Shown here piece by piece: positions 45,287 to 53,686 of a stretch of 64,000 nt of DNA. The stretch is taken from the NCBI RefSeq assembly GCF_020991065.1, contig NZ_CP087710.1:2108001-2172000 (forward strand). The letters run 5' to 3'. Position 1 is the first letter of the stretch. The number at the start of each line of letters is the position of its first letter. This DNA is from Nocardioides okcheonensis. GTDB lineage: Bacteria > Actinomycetota > Actinomycetes > Propionibacteriales > Nocardioidaceae. A program made the translations under genes and the position numbers. Under the pieces are notes generated by a model. The model did not search any database and was not told where the DNA came from. It saw nothing but the letters and a program-made list of their open reading frames with translations.

Positions 45287-47185
45287 ATGTCCGCTCCGCA
45301 CCCCCGCCCCCGCCGTACGCCCCTGCGTGCGGTCGTCGCCGCACTCGCCCTCGCCGTTGCCGGCGTCGTGCCGACCACCGTTGCACCCACCGCCGACGCG
45401 GCCCCGCGCCCGGCGCCCGCCGCCCCCGACCTCGGCTCCCGCGTCGTGGTCTTCGACCCCTCGATGCCCACCGCCGAGATCGAGCAGCGCGCCGAGGAGA
45501 TCTGGCAGCAGCAGGTCGACGCCGAGATGTCCGAGGGACGGTGGAGCCTGCTCTTCCTCCCCGGCACCTACGGCACCGCGGACGACCCGCTCCAGATCAA
45601 GGTCGGCTACTACACCGAGGTCGCCGGCCTCGGCGCCTCGCCCTCCGACGTGGTGATCGACGGCAAGGTCGAGGTCTACAACCGCTGCCTCACCGACGGC
45701 CCGACCCAGCCCTACTGCGTCGCGCTCAACAACTTCTGGCGCTCGATGTCGAACCTGACGATCAACGTCAACGGCACCGGCCAGGACGGCTGCCGCGCCT
45801 CCGCCAACTTCTGGGCCGCCTCCCAGGCCTCCGCGCTGCGCCGCGTCGACGTCCGCGGCGGCAACCTCTCACTGATGGACTACTGCACCGAGGGGCCGCA
45901 GTTCGCCAGCGGCGGCTACCTCGCCGACTCGCGCGCCGGCACGGTGATCAACGGCTCGCAGCAGCAGTGGCTGACCCGCAACTCCGAGGTGGCGTCGTGG
46001 TCCAACGGCGTGTGGAACCAGGTATTCTCCGGCACGATCGGCGCGCCCTCCGAGGCCAACTTCCCGACCGAGCCCTACACCACCCTCGACCGCACCCCGC
46101 TGAGCCGGGAGAAGCCCTACCTCCACGTGACCGACGGCGCCTGGCAGGTCCGGGTCCCGGCCCCGCGCACCGACTCGCAGGGCCCCGACTGGACCACGGG
46201 TGACACCGCCGGCCGCGACCTCCCGCTGTCGTCGTTCCACGTCGCCTCCCCCGACCAGCCCGCCCGCGTGCTCGCCGCCGCGCTCGCCCGCGGCAAGCAC
46301 CTGCTGCTCACCCCCGGCGTCTACGACGTCGACCGCAGCCTGGTGATCCGCCGCAGCGGGACCGTCGTCCTCGGGCTCGGCCAGGCCACCCTCACCGCGG
46401 TGCGCGGCGCGACCCCGGTCGTCGTCGACGACAAGGCCACCGACGTGGTGGTCGCCGGCGTGACGATCGACGCCGGGCTGCGCGAGTCGAAGGCGCTCAT
46501 GCACATCGAGGGTCGCCACGGGCACGGTCGCGGCCACCGTTCCTCCGTGCCGACCACGACGCTCAACGACGTCTACTTCCGTGTCGGCGGCCCGCACGTG
46601 GGCCGCACGGACAAGGCGCTCGTCGTCGACGCCGACGACGTGCTCATCGACCACACCTGGGTCTGGCGCGCCGACCACGGCATCGAGGGCTTCACCGCCG
46701 GGGTCTCCGGCGACACCGACCGCTGGAACACCAACACCGGCCGCGTCGGCGTCGTCGTCAACGGTGACCGGGTGAAGGCCACCGGGTTGTTCGTCGAGCA
46801 CTTCCAGGAGCTCAACACCATCTGGAACGGCGAGGACGGCCAGGTCGTGCTCTACCAGAACGAGCTGCCCTACGACCCGCCGTCGCAGGCCGAGTGGACC
46901 CAGCCCGACGGCACCCTGGGCTGGCCCGGCTACCTGGTGTCGGACCGCGTGCGCCGCCACGAGCTCTACGGCGGCGGGGTCTACGTCTTCAATCGCAACG
47001 ACCCGACGATCACCACCGAGAGCGGGTTCGACGTGCCCGACCGCGCCGGCGTCCGCCTCCACCACGTGATGACGGTCAACCTCGAGGCCGGCAGCATCGA
47101 GCACGTCGTCAACGACACCGGTGCCCGCGTGGACAGCACGGCTCCGGGCATCCCGAGCTACGTCGTGGACTACCCGACGCCGTAG
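45287..47185 (+). CDS. secreted right-handed beta-helix protein (pectate-lyase-like fold)
   Basis: 632 residues. A Sec signal peptide (PLRAVVAALALAVAGVVPTTVAPTADAA) is followed by GRWSLLFLPGTYGT and repeated strand-turn units (VVIDGKVEVYN, LTINVNG, RRVDVRGGN, TVVLGLGQATL, VVVAGVTIDAG, VLIDHTWVWRADHG), as in pectate-lyase-superfamily helices. Homologs are sometimes mislabelled adenylyl cyclase; nothing here supports that. It probably binds or cuts a polysaccharide outside the cell. ATG at 45287 with GGGAAGG 5 nt upstream. Confidence 0.8.
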   Translation: MSAPHPRPRRTPLRAVVAALALAVAGVVPTTVAPTADAAPRPAPAAPDLGSRVVVFDPSMPTAEIEQRAEEIWQQQVDAEMSEGRWSLLFLPGTYGTADDPLQIKVGYYTEVAGLGASPSDVVIDGKVEVYNRCLTDGPTQPYCVALNNFWRSMSNLTINVNGTGQDGCRASANFWAASQASALRRVDVRGGNLSLMDYCTEGPQFASGGYLADSRAGTVINGSQQQWLTRNSEVASWSNGVWNQVFSGTIGAPSEANFPTEPYTTLDRTPLSREKPYLHVTDGAWQVRVPAPRTDSQGPDWTTGDTAGRDLPLSSFHVASPDQPARVLAAALARGKHLLLTPGVYDVDRSLVIRRSGTVVLGLGQATLTAVRGATPVVVDDKATDVVVAGVTIDAGLRESKALMHIEGRHGHGRGHRSSVPTTTLNDVYFRVGGPHVGRTDKALVVDADDVLIDHTWVWRADHGIEGFTAGVSGDTDRWNTNTGRVGVVVNGDRVKATGLFVEHFQELNTIWNGEDGQVVLYQNELPYDPPSQAEWTQPDGTLGWPGYLVSDRVRRHELYGGGVYVFNRNDPTITTESGFDVPDRAGVRLHHVMTVNLEAGSIEHVVNDTGARVDSTAPGIPSYVVDYPTP

Positions 47186-47191
47186 GCCGGC

Positions 47192-47866
47192 TCAGACCAG
47201 CCAGCGCCCCAGCAGCGTCCCGTCCTGCTCCAGCAGCAGGACGGGACGCACGGCCACGTCCACGTCCGGCCCGCCGGCGATACGCGGGCCGTCGCCCGCG
47301 ACCAGACGCGGCGACACGGTCCAGCACAGCTCGTCGACGGCCCCGGCGGCGAGCAGGTCGCCGAACAGCGACGGCCCGCCCTCGCACAGCTGGTCGCGCC
47401 AGCCACGGCCCAGCAGCTCGGCCTTGAGCGCGACCAGGTCGATCTCGTCCTCGCCGAGCACCAGCACCTGCTCGTGACCGAGCAGCTCGCGCGCCTCGTC
47501 GAGCCCCTCGGCGCTCGCGACGGTGGCCATCAGCACCCGCCCGCGCGGCGCCTCGCGCAGCGTCGGCGGCACGTCGGCGCGCCGGCTCACCACCACGACC
47601 GGGATCTTCGGGACGTCGTACTCCTCGTCGCGGATCGTGCCCGCGCCGACCACCAGGCAGTCGGCGTGCTTGCGCAGGGTGTCGAAGACCCGCTTGTCGG
47701 CGTCGTCGTTGATGCTCGTGCTGAGCCCGTCGGCACCGGTGGCCGAGCCGTCGACGGTGCTCACGAAGTTGACCCGCAGCCACGGCTCGCCGCGCGGGGC
47801 GTACGCCTCCTGCAGCTGCTCGTCGGACAGGTCGGCCAGGCGCTGCAGCTCGAAGGAATCGCTCAC
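47192..47866 (-). CDS. RibD C-terminal-like (pyrimidine/dihydrofolate) reductase
   Basis: 224 residues. VNFVSTVDGSATGADGLSTSI (N-terminal strand and substrate loop), ADCLVVGAGTIRDEEYD, VVVVSRRAD and CEGGPSLFGDLLAAGAVDEL are the NADPH- and substrate-binding motifs of the RibD reductase domain (DHFR-like fold). No deaminase domain, so it is a stand-alone reductase. GTG start with GGGAGG 8 nt upstream. Divergent from the DHPS-like gene with 30 bp between starts; a shared pterin-related role is possible. Confidence 0.85.
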   Translation of the reverse strand: MSDSFELQRLADLSDEQLQEAYAPRGEPWLRVNFVSTVDGSATGADGLSTSINDDADKRVFDTLRKHADCLVVGAGTIRDEEYDVPKIPVVVVSRRADVPPTLREAPRGRVLMATVASAEGLDEARELLGHEQVLVLGEDEIDLVALKAELLGRGWRDQLCEGGPSLFGDLLAAGAVDELCWTVSPRLVAGDGPRIAGGPDVDVAVRPVLLLEQDGTLLGRWLV

Positions 47867-47883
47867 CGTTCCATCCTCCCCTC

Positions 47884-47889
47884 TACGAT
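47884..47889 (+). promoter_or_regulatory. -10 element, leaderless start of the DHPS-like gene
   Basis: TACGAT, 7 nt, GTG at 47897; no ribosome site. It lies in the 30-bp divergent gap. Confidence 0.5.
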
Positions 47890-47896
47890 TTCGGGC

Positions 47897-48799
47897 GTGA
47901 TCACCCTTGCGGACCTGGCCCACCTGCAGCACGCCCACGGGGAGGCCTGGGACAGCCCGGTCGCCCCGGTCGTCCTGCCGGGGCCGCGCGGCCCGGTGAC
48001 GATCGGCGACGGGCCCGTGACGCTGATGGGCTGCGTCAACCTGTCGCGCGACTCGACCTACCGCGAGAGCGTCGCCACCAGCCCGTCCGACGCCGTCCGG
48101 ATGGGCCGCGTGCAGGCCGCGCAGGGCGCCGCGATCATCGACCTCGGCGCCGAGTCCAGCAACGCCACCGCCGCCCGCGTGGGCGTCGACGACCAGGTCG
48201 CCCGGCTCGTCCCGGCCGTGAAGGGACTGGCGGAGGAGGCCGTGGTCTCGGTCGAGACCTACGAGCCCGAGGTCGTGCGCGCCTGCCTCGACGCCGGTGC
48301 GCGGATCCTCAACATGACCGGCCGCGAGCACGAGGACGAGATGCTCGCCCTCGCCGCGGAGTACGACGCCGCCGTGGTGCTGTGCTTCGGCGAGACCGCC
48401 AACGTCCGCGAGATCTCCGACGTGCCGCCCGACGCCGACCCGGTCCCCGTCCTGCTCGACCACTTCGCGCCCCGCATCGCCCACGCCCGCGACCTCGGGG
48501 TCGACAAGGTCGTCATCGACCCCGGCATGGGCTTCTTCTACGGCAACCTGGTCGACCCGCTCACCCGCGCCCGCCACCAGACCAAGGTCCTCGCCCAGGG
48601 CTTCCGGCTGCGCCCGCTCGGCGTGCCGGTCTGCAACGCGGTGCCGCACAGCTTCGACGTCTTCGGCGACGAGTTCCGCAAGGGCGAGGGCTTCTACGCC
48701 GTCTTCGCCGCCCTCGGCGGCACCCACCTCGTCCGCACCCACGAGGTCGCGCACCTGCGCGTCGTGCTGCGCGGGCTGGCCGAGCTCGGGGTGCGCTGA
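47897..48799 (+). CDS. dihydropteroate synthase-like protein
   Basis: 300 residues, TIM barrel. LMGCVNLSRDSTY replaces the classic MGI(L/V)NVTPDSF; AAIIDLGAESSN replaces DIGGESTRPG; VVIDPGMGFFYG matches the DPGxGF loop. The substrate-binding skeleton is therefore DHPS-like but shifted, and there is no folate gene cluster here. It may be a second DHPS-family enzyme with another substrate. The divergent neighbour is a RibD-like reductase. Confidence 0.78.
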   Translation: MITLADLAHLQHAHGEAWDSPVAPVVLPGPRGPVTIGDGPVTLMGCVNLSRDSTYRESVATSPSDAVRMGRVQAAQGAAIIDLGAESSNATAARVGVDDQVARLVPAVKGLAEEAVVSVETYEPEVVRACLDAGARILNMTGREHEDEMLALAAEYDAAVVLCFGETANVREISDVPPDADPVPVLLDHFAPRIAHARDLGVDKVVIDPGMGFFYGNLVDPLTRARHQTKVLAQGFRLRPLGVPVCNAVPHSFDVFGDEFRKGEGFYAVFAALGGTHLVRTHEVAHLRVVLRGLAELGVR

Positions 48800-48803
48800 G
48801 CAG

Positions 48804-48885
48804 CACCATGAAGGCAGTTCGCGACCCGGGCTGCCCCGTCCACGCTCAGGCGACGAGGCCGTGGCAGCCAACTGCCTGCATGGTG
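48804..48885. repeat. 82-bp inverted-repeat element, copy A
   Basis: Terminal arms CACCATGAAGGCAGTT and AACTGCCTGCATGGTG pair in 15 of 16 positions; the middle carries TCCACGCTCAG. A second copy with the same arms and the same central block lies at 49781-49861, in the same orientation. This copy begins 5 bp after the DHPS-like stop and contains the stop codon and last dozen codons of the minus-strand endonuclease gene. It resembles a short non-autonomous mobile or structured element. Confidence 0.85.
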
Positions 48886-49721
48886 CGCCACCGGACGACG
48901 TCGGCGATCGCGAGCTCGACGCCGGGCCGGTCGTGCATCACGTCCTTCCACGTGAAGCGCAGGACCACCAGGCCCAGACGCGCCGAGGTCGTGTAGCGGT
49001 CGACGTCGCGCTGCAGGCCGGCCTTCGTCCAGTGGTGCTCCAGTGACTCCGCCTCGATGACGATGCCGAGGACCCGGTCGAGCAGGTCGACGAAGCCGAC
49101 CCCCGGCACGGCGCCCTGCGGAACCACGTCGAGCCCGGGGACCGCCGAGGCGATGGCGTAGAGGCAGGACTCGAACGGGTTCGCCCGCCTTGCCGACGCC
49201 TCCCGAGCCACTCGCTGCGCACGAGCCCGCCCGGTCCGGGGGCTGCGCTCCGCACCCAGCAGCAGGTCGTCCTGGTCGACAATCCCCTCCCGCAGCGCGG
49301 AGTCGGCGACGCTGAGCGCCACGTCGAAGTCGTACGCCCTCGCGCAGTCGATCACGGTGCGCACCCGTGAGGTCACGCGCCGGCGCTGCTCGCGGTCGGA
49401 CAGGTCCGCCCAGTGCAGCTCGTAGGCCCCGCCCTTCGGCTTGCGGGCACTGCGCGGCAACGTGATGCAGGGCCGCACCGGGTCCTCCTTCAGCTTCCAG
49501 CCGAACTCCTGGGCAGCGCTCAGGTGCGAGGCCACGCCACCGGTGCGCGCCACCGCGTGACGAACAGCGTCGATGTCGGCCAGGCAGTACCGGTTGTGGC
49601 GTGGCTTGTTGATCCGCCCGTCGGCCAGCGCCCGCTCGATGTCGCCACGACCGGTGGAGGCGAGGAGCTCGGCGAAGGTGGCCACGCCTCCGAGCTCGCG
49701 CAGCGCCGACACCGGGTCCAT
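48846..49721 (-). CDS. AbiEi-like HTH plus DUF559/Vsr-like endonuclease-fold protein
   Basis: 291 residues from the ATG at 49721. The N-terminal 70 residues (ELLASTGRGDIERALADGRI, HNRYCLADID) are a winged helix as in AbiEi antitoxins. The C-terminal 110 residues look like the DUF559 PD-(D/E)XK fold: FES (E184), FVDLLDR (D212), IEAES (E223, E225), K233 and the helix LQRDVDRYTTSARLGLVVLRFTW. The family is expanded in Nocardioides-like genomes. The function is unknown: defence or DNA repair is possible. The last residues TMQAVGCHGLVA are encoded by repeat copy A. Confidence 0.78.
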   Translation of the reverse strand: MDPVSALRELGGVATFAELLASTGRGDIERALADGRINKPRHNRYCLADIDAVRHAVARTGGVASHLSAAQEFGWKLKEDPVRPCITLPRSARKPKGGAYELHWADLSDREQRRRVTSRVRTVIDCARAYDFDVALSVADSALREGIVDQDDLLLGAERSPRTGRARAQRVAREASARRANPFESCLYAIASAVPGLDVVPQGAVPGVGFVDLLDRVLGIVIEAESLEHHWTKAGLQRDVDRYTTSARLGLVVLRFTWKDVMHDRPGVELAIADVVRWRTMQAVGCHGLVA

Positions 49722-49780
49722 GCGAGGAGATTGACACCTCGCGACCGGTCGGCGCTCGGGCTCTCCACAGGGCCGGCGCG

Positions 49781-49861
49781 CACCATGAAGGCAGTTCACC
49801 GCGGGCAGGTCCTGTTCCACGCTCAGCAGCGCGTCGTTCGGCGCGAACTGCCTGCATGGTG
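49781..49861. repeat. 81-bp inverted-repeat element, copy B
   Basis: Same terminal arms as copy A at 48804 (CACCATGAAGGCAGTT / AACTGCCTGCATGGTG) and the same central TCCACGCTCAG; the rest differs. It sits 59 bp upstream of the endonuclease start and 7 bp beyond the amidase stop, so the two copies bracket the endonuclease gene as direct repeats. Confidence 0.85.
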
Positions 49862-49868
49862 CTGCCGG

Positions 49869-50681
49869 TCAGCCCAGGAACTCCCGGATCCCGGCGACCA
49901 GCGCCCGCGCGTAGCGCGCCCGCCCGCGCGGCGACGTCATCACCCGTGCCTCGGCGGCGGAGCGCATGTTGCCCAGCTCGACCATCGCGGTGGGGACGTC
50001 GGAGAGGTTGAGGGTGCCGAGGTCGGAGCGGACGTCGAGGCCGTCGCCACCGGCGACGTAGCTCGCGACCGCGAACCGCTTGCCCAGCAGGCCCGCCCTC
50101 AGCGCCTCGGCCAGCCGCATGGATGGCGCGGCGATGTCGTCGGTCCACGGCGCGCGGTCCGGCGGGACGATCACGTGGAAGCCGCGGGCGCCCCGGGCGT
50201 ACGACCCGTCCGCGTGCACCGAGACCTTGAGGTCGGCGTCGATCGCGTTGCCGGCCCGGCCGCGGACGTCGACGCACGGACCCCAGCGGTCCTGCCGGTT
50301 GCTGTCGCGGGTCATCCGCACGGTCGCTCCGAGCCCGCGCAGCCGCTTCGCGAGCAGCCGGGAGACCTGCCAGGTGAACGTCGCCTCCGGGTAGCCGCGG
50401 TTCGTCGCCGTGCCGGTGGTGTTGCAGGGCTTGGTGAATCCGCCGGCCGGGACCGGCCGGTTGATCTCGGCCGGGAAGTTGTGGTTGCCGAGCTGGTGGC
50501 CGGGGTCGATCACGACCACCCGACCGGCCAGCGGGTCCGACGTCTGAGGACGTCCTGCAGGCGAGATCGCCCCGACGGCCTGCACCACGTCCTCAGATGA
50601 CCCCAGCGCCGGGACAGCGCCGGCCCCGGGCCCCAGCGACAGAGACACCGCCAGGGCGAGGACCAGCGCGGGCCGGCGCAT
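49869..50681 (-). CDS. N-acetylmuramoyl-L-alanine amidase (Amidase_3), secreted
   Basis: 270 residues with an N-terminal signal peptide (LVLALAVSLSLGPGAGAVPAL). VVVIDPGHQLGNHN (first zinc ligand His), then GYPEATFTWQVSRLL (Glu ligand), VSVHADGS (second His) and MVELGNMRS (catalytic Glu) are the AmiC/CwlV-type motifs. It cleaves the bond between the peptide and MurNAc in the cell wall. Its start overlaps the galE stop by one base, so it is likely co-transcribed with galE. Confidence 0.9.
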   Translation of the reverse strand: MRRPALVLALAVSLSLGPGAGAVPALGSSEDVVQAVGAISPAGRPQTSDPLAGRVVVIDPGHQLGNHNFPAEINRPVPAGGFTKPCNTTGTATNRGYPEATFTWQVSRLLAKRLRGLGATVRMTRDSNRQDRWGPCVDVRGRAGNAIDADLKVSVHADGSYARGARGFHVIVPPDRAPWTDDIAAPSMRLAEALRAGLLGKRFAVASYVAGGDGLDVRSDLGTLNLSDVPTAMVELGNMRSAAEARVMTSPRGRARYARALVAGIREFLG

Positions 50682-51694
50682 CAGCCGGCGAAGCCCTGCG
50701 GGTTCTGCGACTGCCAGCGCCAGGCGTCGACCGCCATGTCGTCGATCGACTTCTCGGTGCGCCAGCCGAGCTCGGCGTTGGCGCGCGAGGCGTCGGCGTA
50801 CGAGCTGGCCACGTCGCCGGGGCGGCGCGGGACGACCTCGTAGGGCAGCTCGCGACCCACCGCGCGCTCGAAGGCGTGGAGCATCTCGAGCACGCTGGTG
50901 CCGTGGCCGGAGCCGAGGTTCCAGGTGTTGACCGACTTGTCGGTGCGGGTGAGCTCCTCGAGCGCCGCGACGTGGCCGGCCGCGAGGTCCTCGACGTGGA
51001 TGTAGTCGCGCACGCCGGTGCCGTCGACGGTGTCGTAGTCGTCACCGAAGACGGCGAGCTTGTCGCGCTTGCCGACCGCGACCTGCGCGATGAACGGCGT
51101 GAGGTTGTTGGGGATCCCGGACGGGTCCTCGCCGATGGTGCCGGACGGGTGCGCGCCGACCGGGTTGAAGTAGCGCAGCAGCGCGACCCGCATCCGCGGG
51201 GACGCGGCGGCGACGTCGCGCAGGATCTGCTCCTGCATCACCTTGGTCCAGCCGTACGGGTTGGTGGCGAAGGTCGGCTGGTCCTCGGTCGCGCCGGCCT
51301 GGTCGGTGCCGTAGACCGTCGCGCTGGAGGAGAAGACCAGCTTGTCGACGTCGTGCTTCTGCATCGCGCGGACCAGGGAGAAGGTGGAGCCGAGGTTGTT
51401 CTCGTAGTACTCCAGCGGCTTCTCGACGCTCTCGCCGACGGCCTTGTAGCCCGCGAAGTGGATGACCGCGTCGAAGTCCTCGGCGGCGAAGAGGTGCTCG
51501 GTCTTGTCGTAGTCGCACAGGTCGAAGGAGTGCAGCGGCAGGCTGGTCCCGGTCAGCGACTCCATCCGGCCCTTCACGACGGGGTGGGAGTTGCTGAAGT
51601 TGTCGACGATCACGACGTCGTGGCCGGCGGCGACGAGCTGGATGACGGTGTGGGAGCCGATGTAGCCGGCACCGCCGCTGACGAGGATCTTCAT
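50681..51694 (-). CDS. galE: UDP-glucose 4-epimerase
   Basis: 337 residues, the typical length. NAD-binding SGGAGYIGSHT (6-16), substrate segment HFAGYKAVGES, SSSATVYG and the catalytic NPYGWTK (Y-x-x-x-K near 150) are all present, then RYFNPVGAHPSG and GTGVRDYIHVEDLAAGH. It interconverts UDP-glucose and UDP-galactose (or the N-acetyl forms) for glycan synthesis. -10 TAGGGT lies 7 nt before the ATG. First gene of a galE-amidase unit. Confidence 0.95.
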   Translation of the reverse strand: MKILVSGGAGYIGSHTVIQLVAAGHDVVIVDNFSNSHPVVKGRMESLTGTSLPLHSFDLCDYDKTEHLFAAEDFDAVIHFAGYKAVGESVEKPLEYYENNLGSTFSLVRAMQKHDVDKLVFSSSATVYGTDQAGATEDQPTFATNPYGWTKVMQEQILRDVAAASPRMRVALLRYFNPVGAHPSGTIGEDPSGIPNNLTPFIAQVAVGKRDKLAVFGDDYDTVDGTGVRDYIHVEDLAAGHVAALEELTRTDKSVNTWNLGSGHGTSVLEMLHAFERAVGRELPYEVVPRRPGDVASSYADASRANAELGWRTEKSIDDMAVDAWRWQSQNPQGFAG

Positions 51695-51701
51695 GAGCCA
51701 C

Positions 51702-51707
51702 ACCCTA
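51702..51707 (-). promoter_or_regulatory. -10 element, leaderless start of galE
   Basis: TAGGGT on the minus strand, 7 nt, ATG at 51694. The gap to the divergent GDP-mannose dehydratase is only 42 bp. Confidence 0.45.
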
Positions 51708-51724
51708 ACCAGCGGAGTGCCTGA

Positions 51725-51730
51725 CAGACT
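51725..51730 (+). promoter_or_regulatory. -10 element, leaderless start of the first GDP-mannose dehydratase
   Basis: CAGACT, 6 nt, ATG at 51737. Confidence 0.4.
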
Positions 51731-51736
51731 GGCCGC

Positions 51737-52717
51737 ATGCCGAGCGCACTCATCACGGGAATCACGGGTCAGGACGGCCTCTACCTCGCCGAGCTCCTGC
51801 TGGAGAAGGGCTACGACGTCCACGGCCTGATCCGCGGCCAGAACAACCCGCGGCGCGAGCTGGTCTCCAAGGTGGTCCCCGACGTGACGCTGCACAACGG
51901 CGACCTGACCGACCTCTCCAGCCTGATGCGCGCGATGCGCGACTCCCAGCCCGACGAGGTCTACAACCTCGGCGCGATCTCGTTCGTCGCCTACTCCTGG
52001 GAGAACGCCTTCGTCACCAGCGACGTCACCGGCATGGGCGTGCTCAACGTGCTCGAGGCCGTGCGCCTGCACGCGGGCGACGACCCCGCCAGCATCCGGT
52101 TCTACCAGGCGTCGAGCTCGGAGATGTTCGGCAAGGTGCAGGAGGTCCCGCAGTCGGAGAGCACCCTGCTGTGGCCGCGCTCGCCCTACGGCGTCAGCAA
52201 GGTCTACGGCCACTACATGACCATCAACTACCGCGAGTCCTACGGCATGCACGCCTCGTCGGGGATCCTCTTCAACCACGAGTCGCCGCGCCGCGGTCCG
52301 GAGTTCGTGACCCGCAAGATCAGCCAGGCCGTCGCCCGGATCCACCTCGGGCAGCAGGAGGACGTCACCCTCGGCAACCTCGACTCGCGCCGCGACTGGG
52401 GCTACGCCGGCGACTACGTCGAGGCGATGTGGCGGATGCTCCAGCAGGACGAGGGTGACGACTACGTCATCGCCACCGGCGAGACCTGGTCGATCCGCGA
52501 CTTCCTCGAGATCGCCTTCCGCCACATCGGCATCGACGACTGGGCGCCCTACGTCAAGCAGGACCCGCGGTTCATGCGGCCCGCCGAGGTCGAGCTGCTG
52601 ATCGGCGACGCGTCGAAGGCGAAGGACAAGCTGGGCTGGACGCCGACGGTGTCGTTCGCCGACCTGGTCGCGATGATGGTCGACGCCGACATCGCCGCCG
52701 CCAAGGCCGGCTGGTGA
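51737..52717 (+). CDS. gmd: GDP-mannose 4,6-dehydratase
   Basis: 326 residues. NAD(P)-binding LITGITGQDGLYLAE (5-19), PDEVYNLGAISFVAYSWE, SSSEMFGKVQEVPQSE, catalytic SPYGVSKVYGHY (Y-x-x-x-K), ILFNHESPRRGPEFVTRKI and LGNLDSRRDWGYAGDYVEAMW are the full GMD signature. It makes GDP-4-keto-6-deoxymannose. Four-bp overlap with a paralog. Confidence 0.93.
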   Translation: MPSALITGITGQDGLYLAELLLEKGYDVHGLIRGQNNPRRELVSKVVPDVTLHNGDLTDLSSLMRAMRDSQPDEVYNLGAISFVAYSWENAFVTSDVTGMGVLNVLEAVRLHAGDDPASIRFYQASSSEMFGKVQEVPQSESTLLWPRSPYGVSKVYGHYMTINYRESYGMHASSGILFNHESPRRGPEFVTRKISQAVARIHLGQQEDVTLGNLDSRRDWGYAGDYVEAMWRMLQQDEGDDYVIATGETWSIRDFLEIAFRHIGIDDWAPYVKQDPRFMRPAEVELLIGDASKAKDKLGWTPTVSFADLVAMMVDADIAAAKAGW

Positions 52718-53646
52718 CCCGGGCCCTCATCACCGGCATCGGCGGACAGGACGGCAGCTACCTCGCCGAGCGGCTGGTCGCCGACGGCCTCGAGGTGCAC
52801 GCGCTGGTGCTGGCCGCCGACGGCCACCCCGCGCACTGCCCGGCCGAGGTGGTGCTCCACGAGGGCGACCTCGGCGACGTCGAGGCGACCCGCCGGCTGG
52901 TGCGCGACGTCGCGCCGAGCGAGGTCTACAACCTCGCCGCGATCAGCTCGGTCGCGCAGTCGTGGGAGCAGCCCGACCGCACCGCCCACGTCAACGGGCA
53001 GGCCGCGGTCGCGCTGATGGAGTCGGCGCGGCTGGCGGGCGACGTCCGCTTCGTGCAGGCCTCCAGCGCGGAGATCTTCGGCGAGCCGGCCGAGTCGCCG
53101 CAGACCGAGGACACCGCCGTGCGGCCGGTGAACCCGTACGGCGCGGCGAAGGCGTACGCGCACCTCGCCGCCCGCGTCTGCCGCCAGCGCGACCAGCACG
53201 TCTCGAGCGTCGTGCTCTACAACCACGAGTCGCCGCGGCGCCCGCAGCGGTTCGTCACCCGCAAGATCACCTCGACGGTCGCGGCGATCGCGCGCGGCGA
53301 GGCCGACGGGCTCGCGCTCGGCAACCTCGACGCCCGCCGTGACTGGGGCTGGGCCCCGGACTACGTCGACGCGATGGTGCGGGCCGCCCGTGCCGACGAG
53401 CCGGGCGACTACGTCGTTGCGACCGGGACGGCCCACTCGGTGCGCGAGCTCGTCGCCGCCGCGTTCGCCGCGGCCGGTATCGCCGACTGGGAGCCGCTGG
53501 TCCGGGTCGATCCCGCGTTCTTCCGCCCGGCCGACCCGACCGAGCTGGTCGGCGACGCGTCGCGGGCGCGCGAGGTGCTCGGCTGGGCGCCGACGGTCGC
53601 CTTCGAGGAGGTCGTGCGCCGCATGGTGGCGGCCGACCTCGGCTGA
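52714..53646 (+). CDS. GDP-mannose 4,6-dehydratase paralog (possible GDP-4-keto-6-deoxymannose reductase)
   Basis: 310 residues and clearly related to the gene before: ALITGIGGQDGSYLAERL, SEVYNLAAISSVAQSWEQP, catalytic NPYGAAKAYAHL, YNHESPRRPQRFVTRKI and GNLDARRDWGWAPDYVDAM. A tandem duplicate with the GMD pocket retained. Because no Fcl or RMD gene follows, this copy may have become the reductase (GDP-rhamnose or GDP-talose route) or may act on another sugar. GTG start overlapping the gmd stop. Confidence 0.85.
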   Translation: MTRALITGIGGQDGSYLAERLVADGLEVHALVLAADGHPAHCPAEVVLHEGDLGDVEATRRLVRDVAPSEVYNLAAISSVAQSWEQPDRTAHVNGQAAVALMESARLAGDVRFVQASSAEIFGEPAESPQTEDTAVRPVNPYGAAKAYAHLAARVCRQRDQHVSSVVLYNHESPRRPQRFVTRKITSTVAAIARGEADGLALGNLDARRDWGWAPDYVDAMVRAARADEPGDYVVATGTAHSVRELVAAAFAAAGIADWEPLVRVDPAFFRPADPTELVGDASRAREVLGWAPTVAFEEVVRRMVAADLG

Positions 53647-53686
53647 CCGCGCTCCGTCGCTGGTCGAGGAGGCCGAGCGGTCAGCC
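53641..53686. terminator. shared bidirectional terminator
   Basis: GGCTGACCG (53641-53649) and CGGTCAGCC (53678-53686) form a perfect 9-bp stem spanning the stop codons of the converging dehydratase and rmlA genes, with a loop that can itself pair GCTC/GAGC. Confidence 0.55.

Noticed and set aside
45287..47185. Adenylyl cyclase (name sometimes given to relatives)
   Set aside because: No cyclase motif; the sequence is a secreted beta-helix.
48846..49721. AbiE abortive-infection system
   Set aside because: The HTH half is AbiEi-like but no AbiEii nucleotidyltransferase partner follows; the second half is an endonuclease fold.
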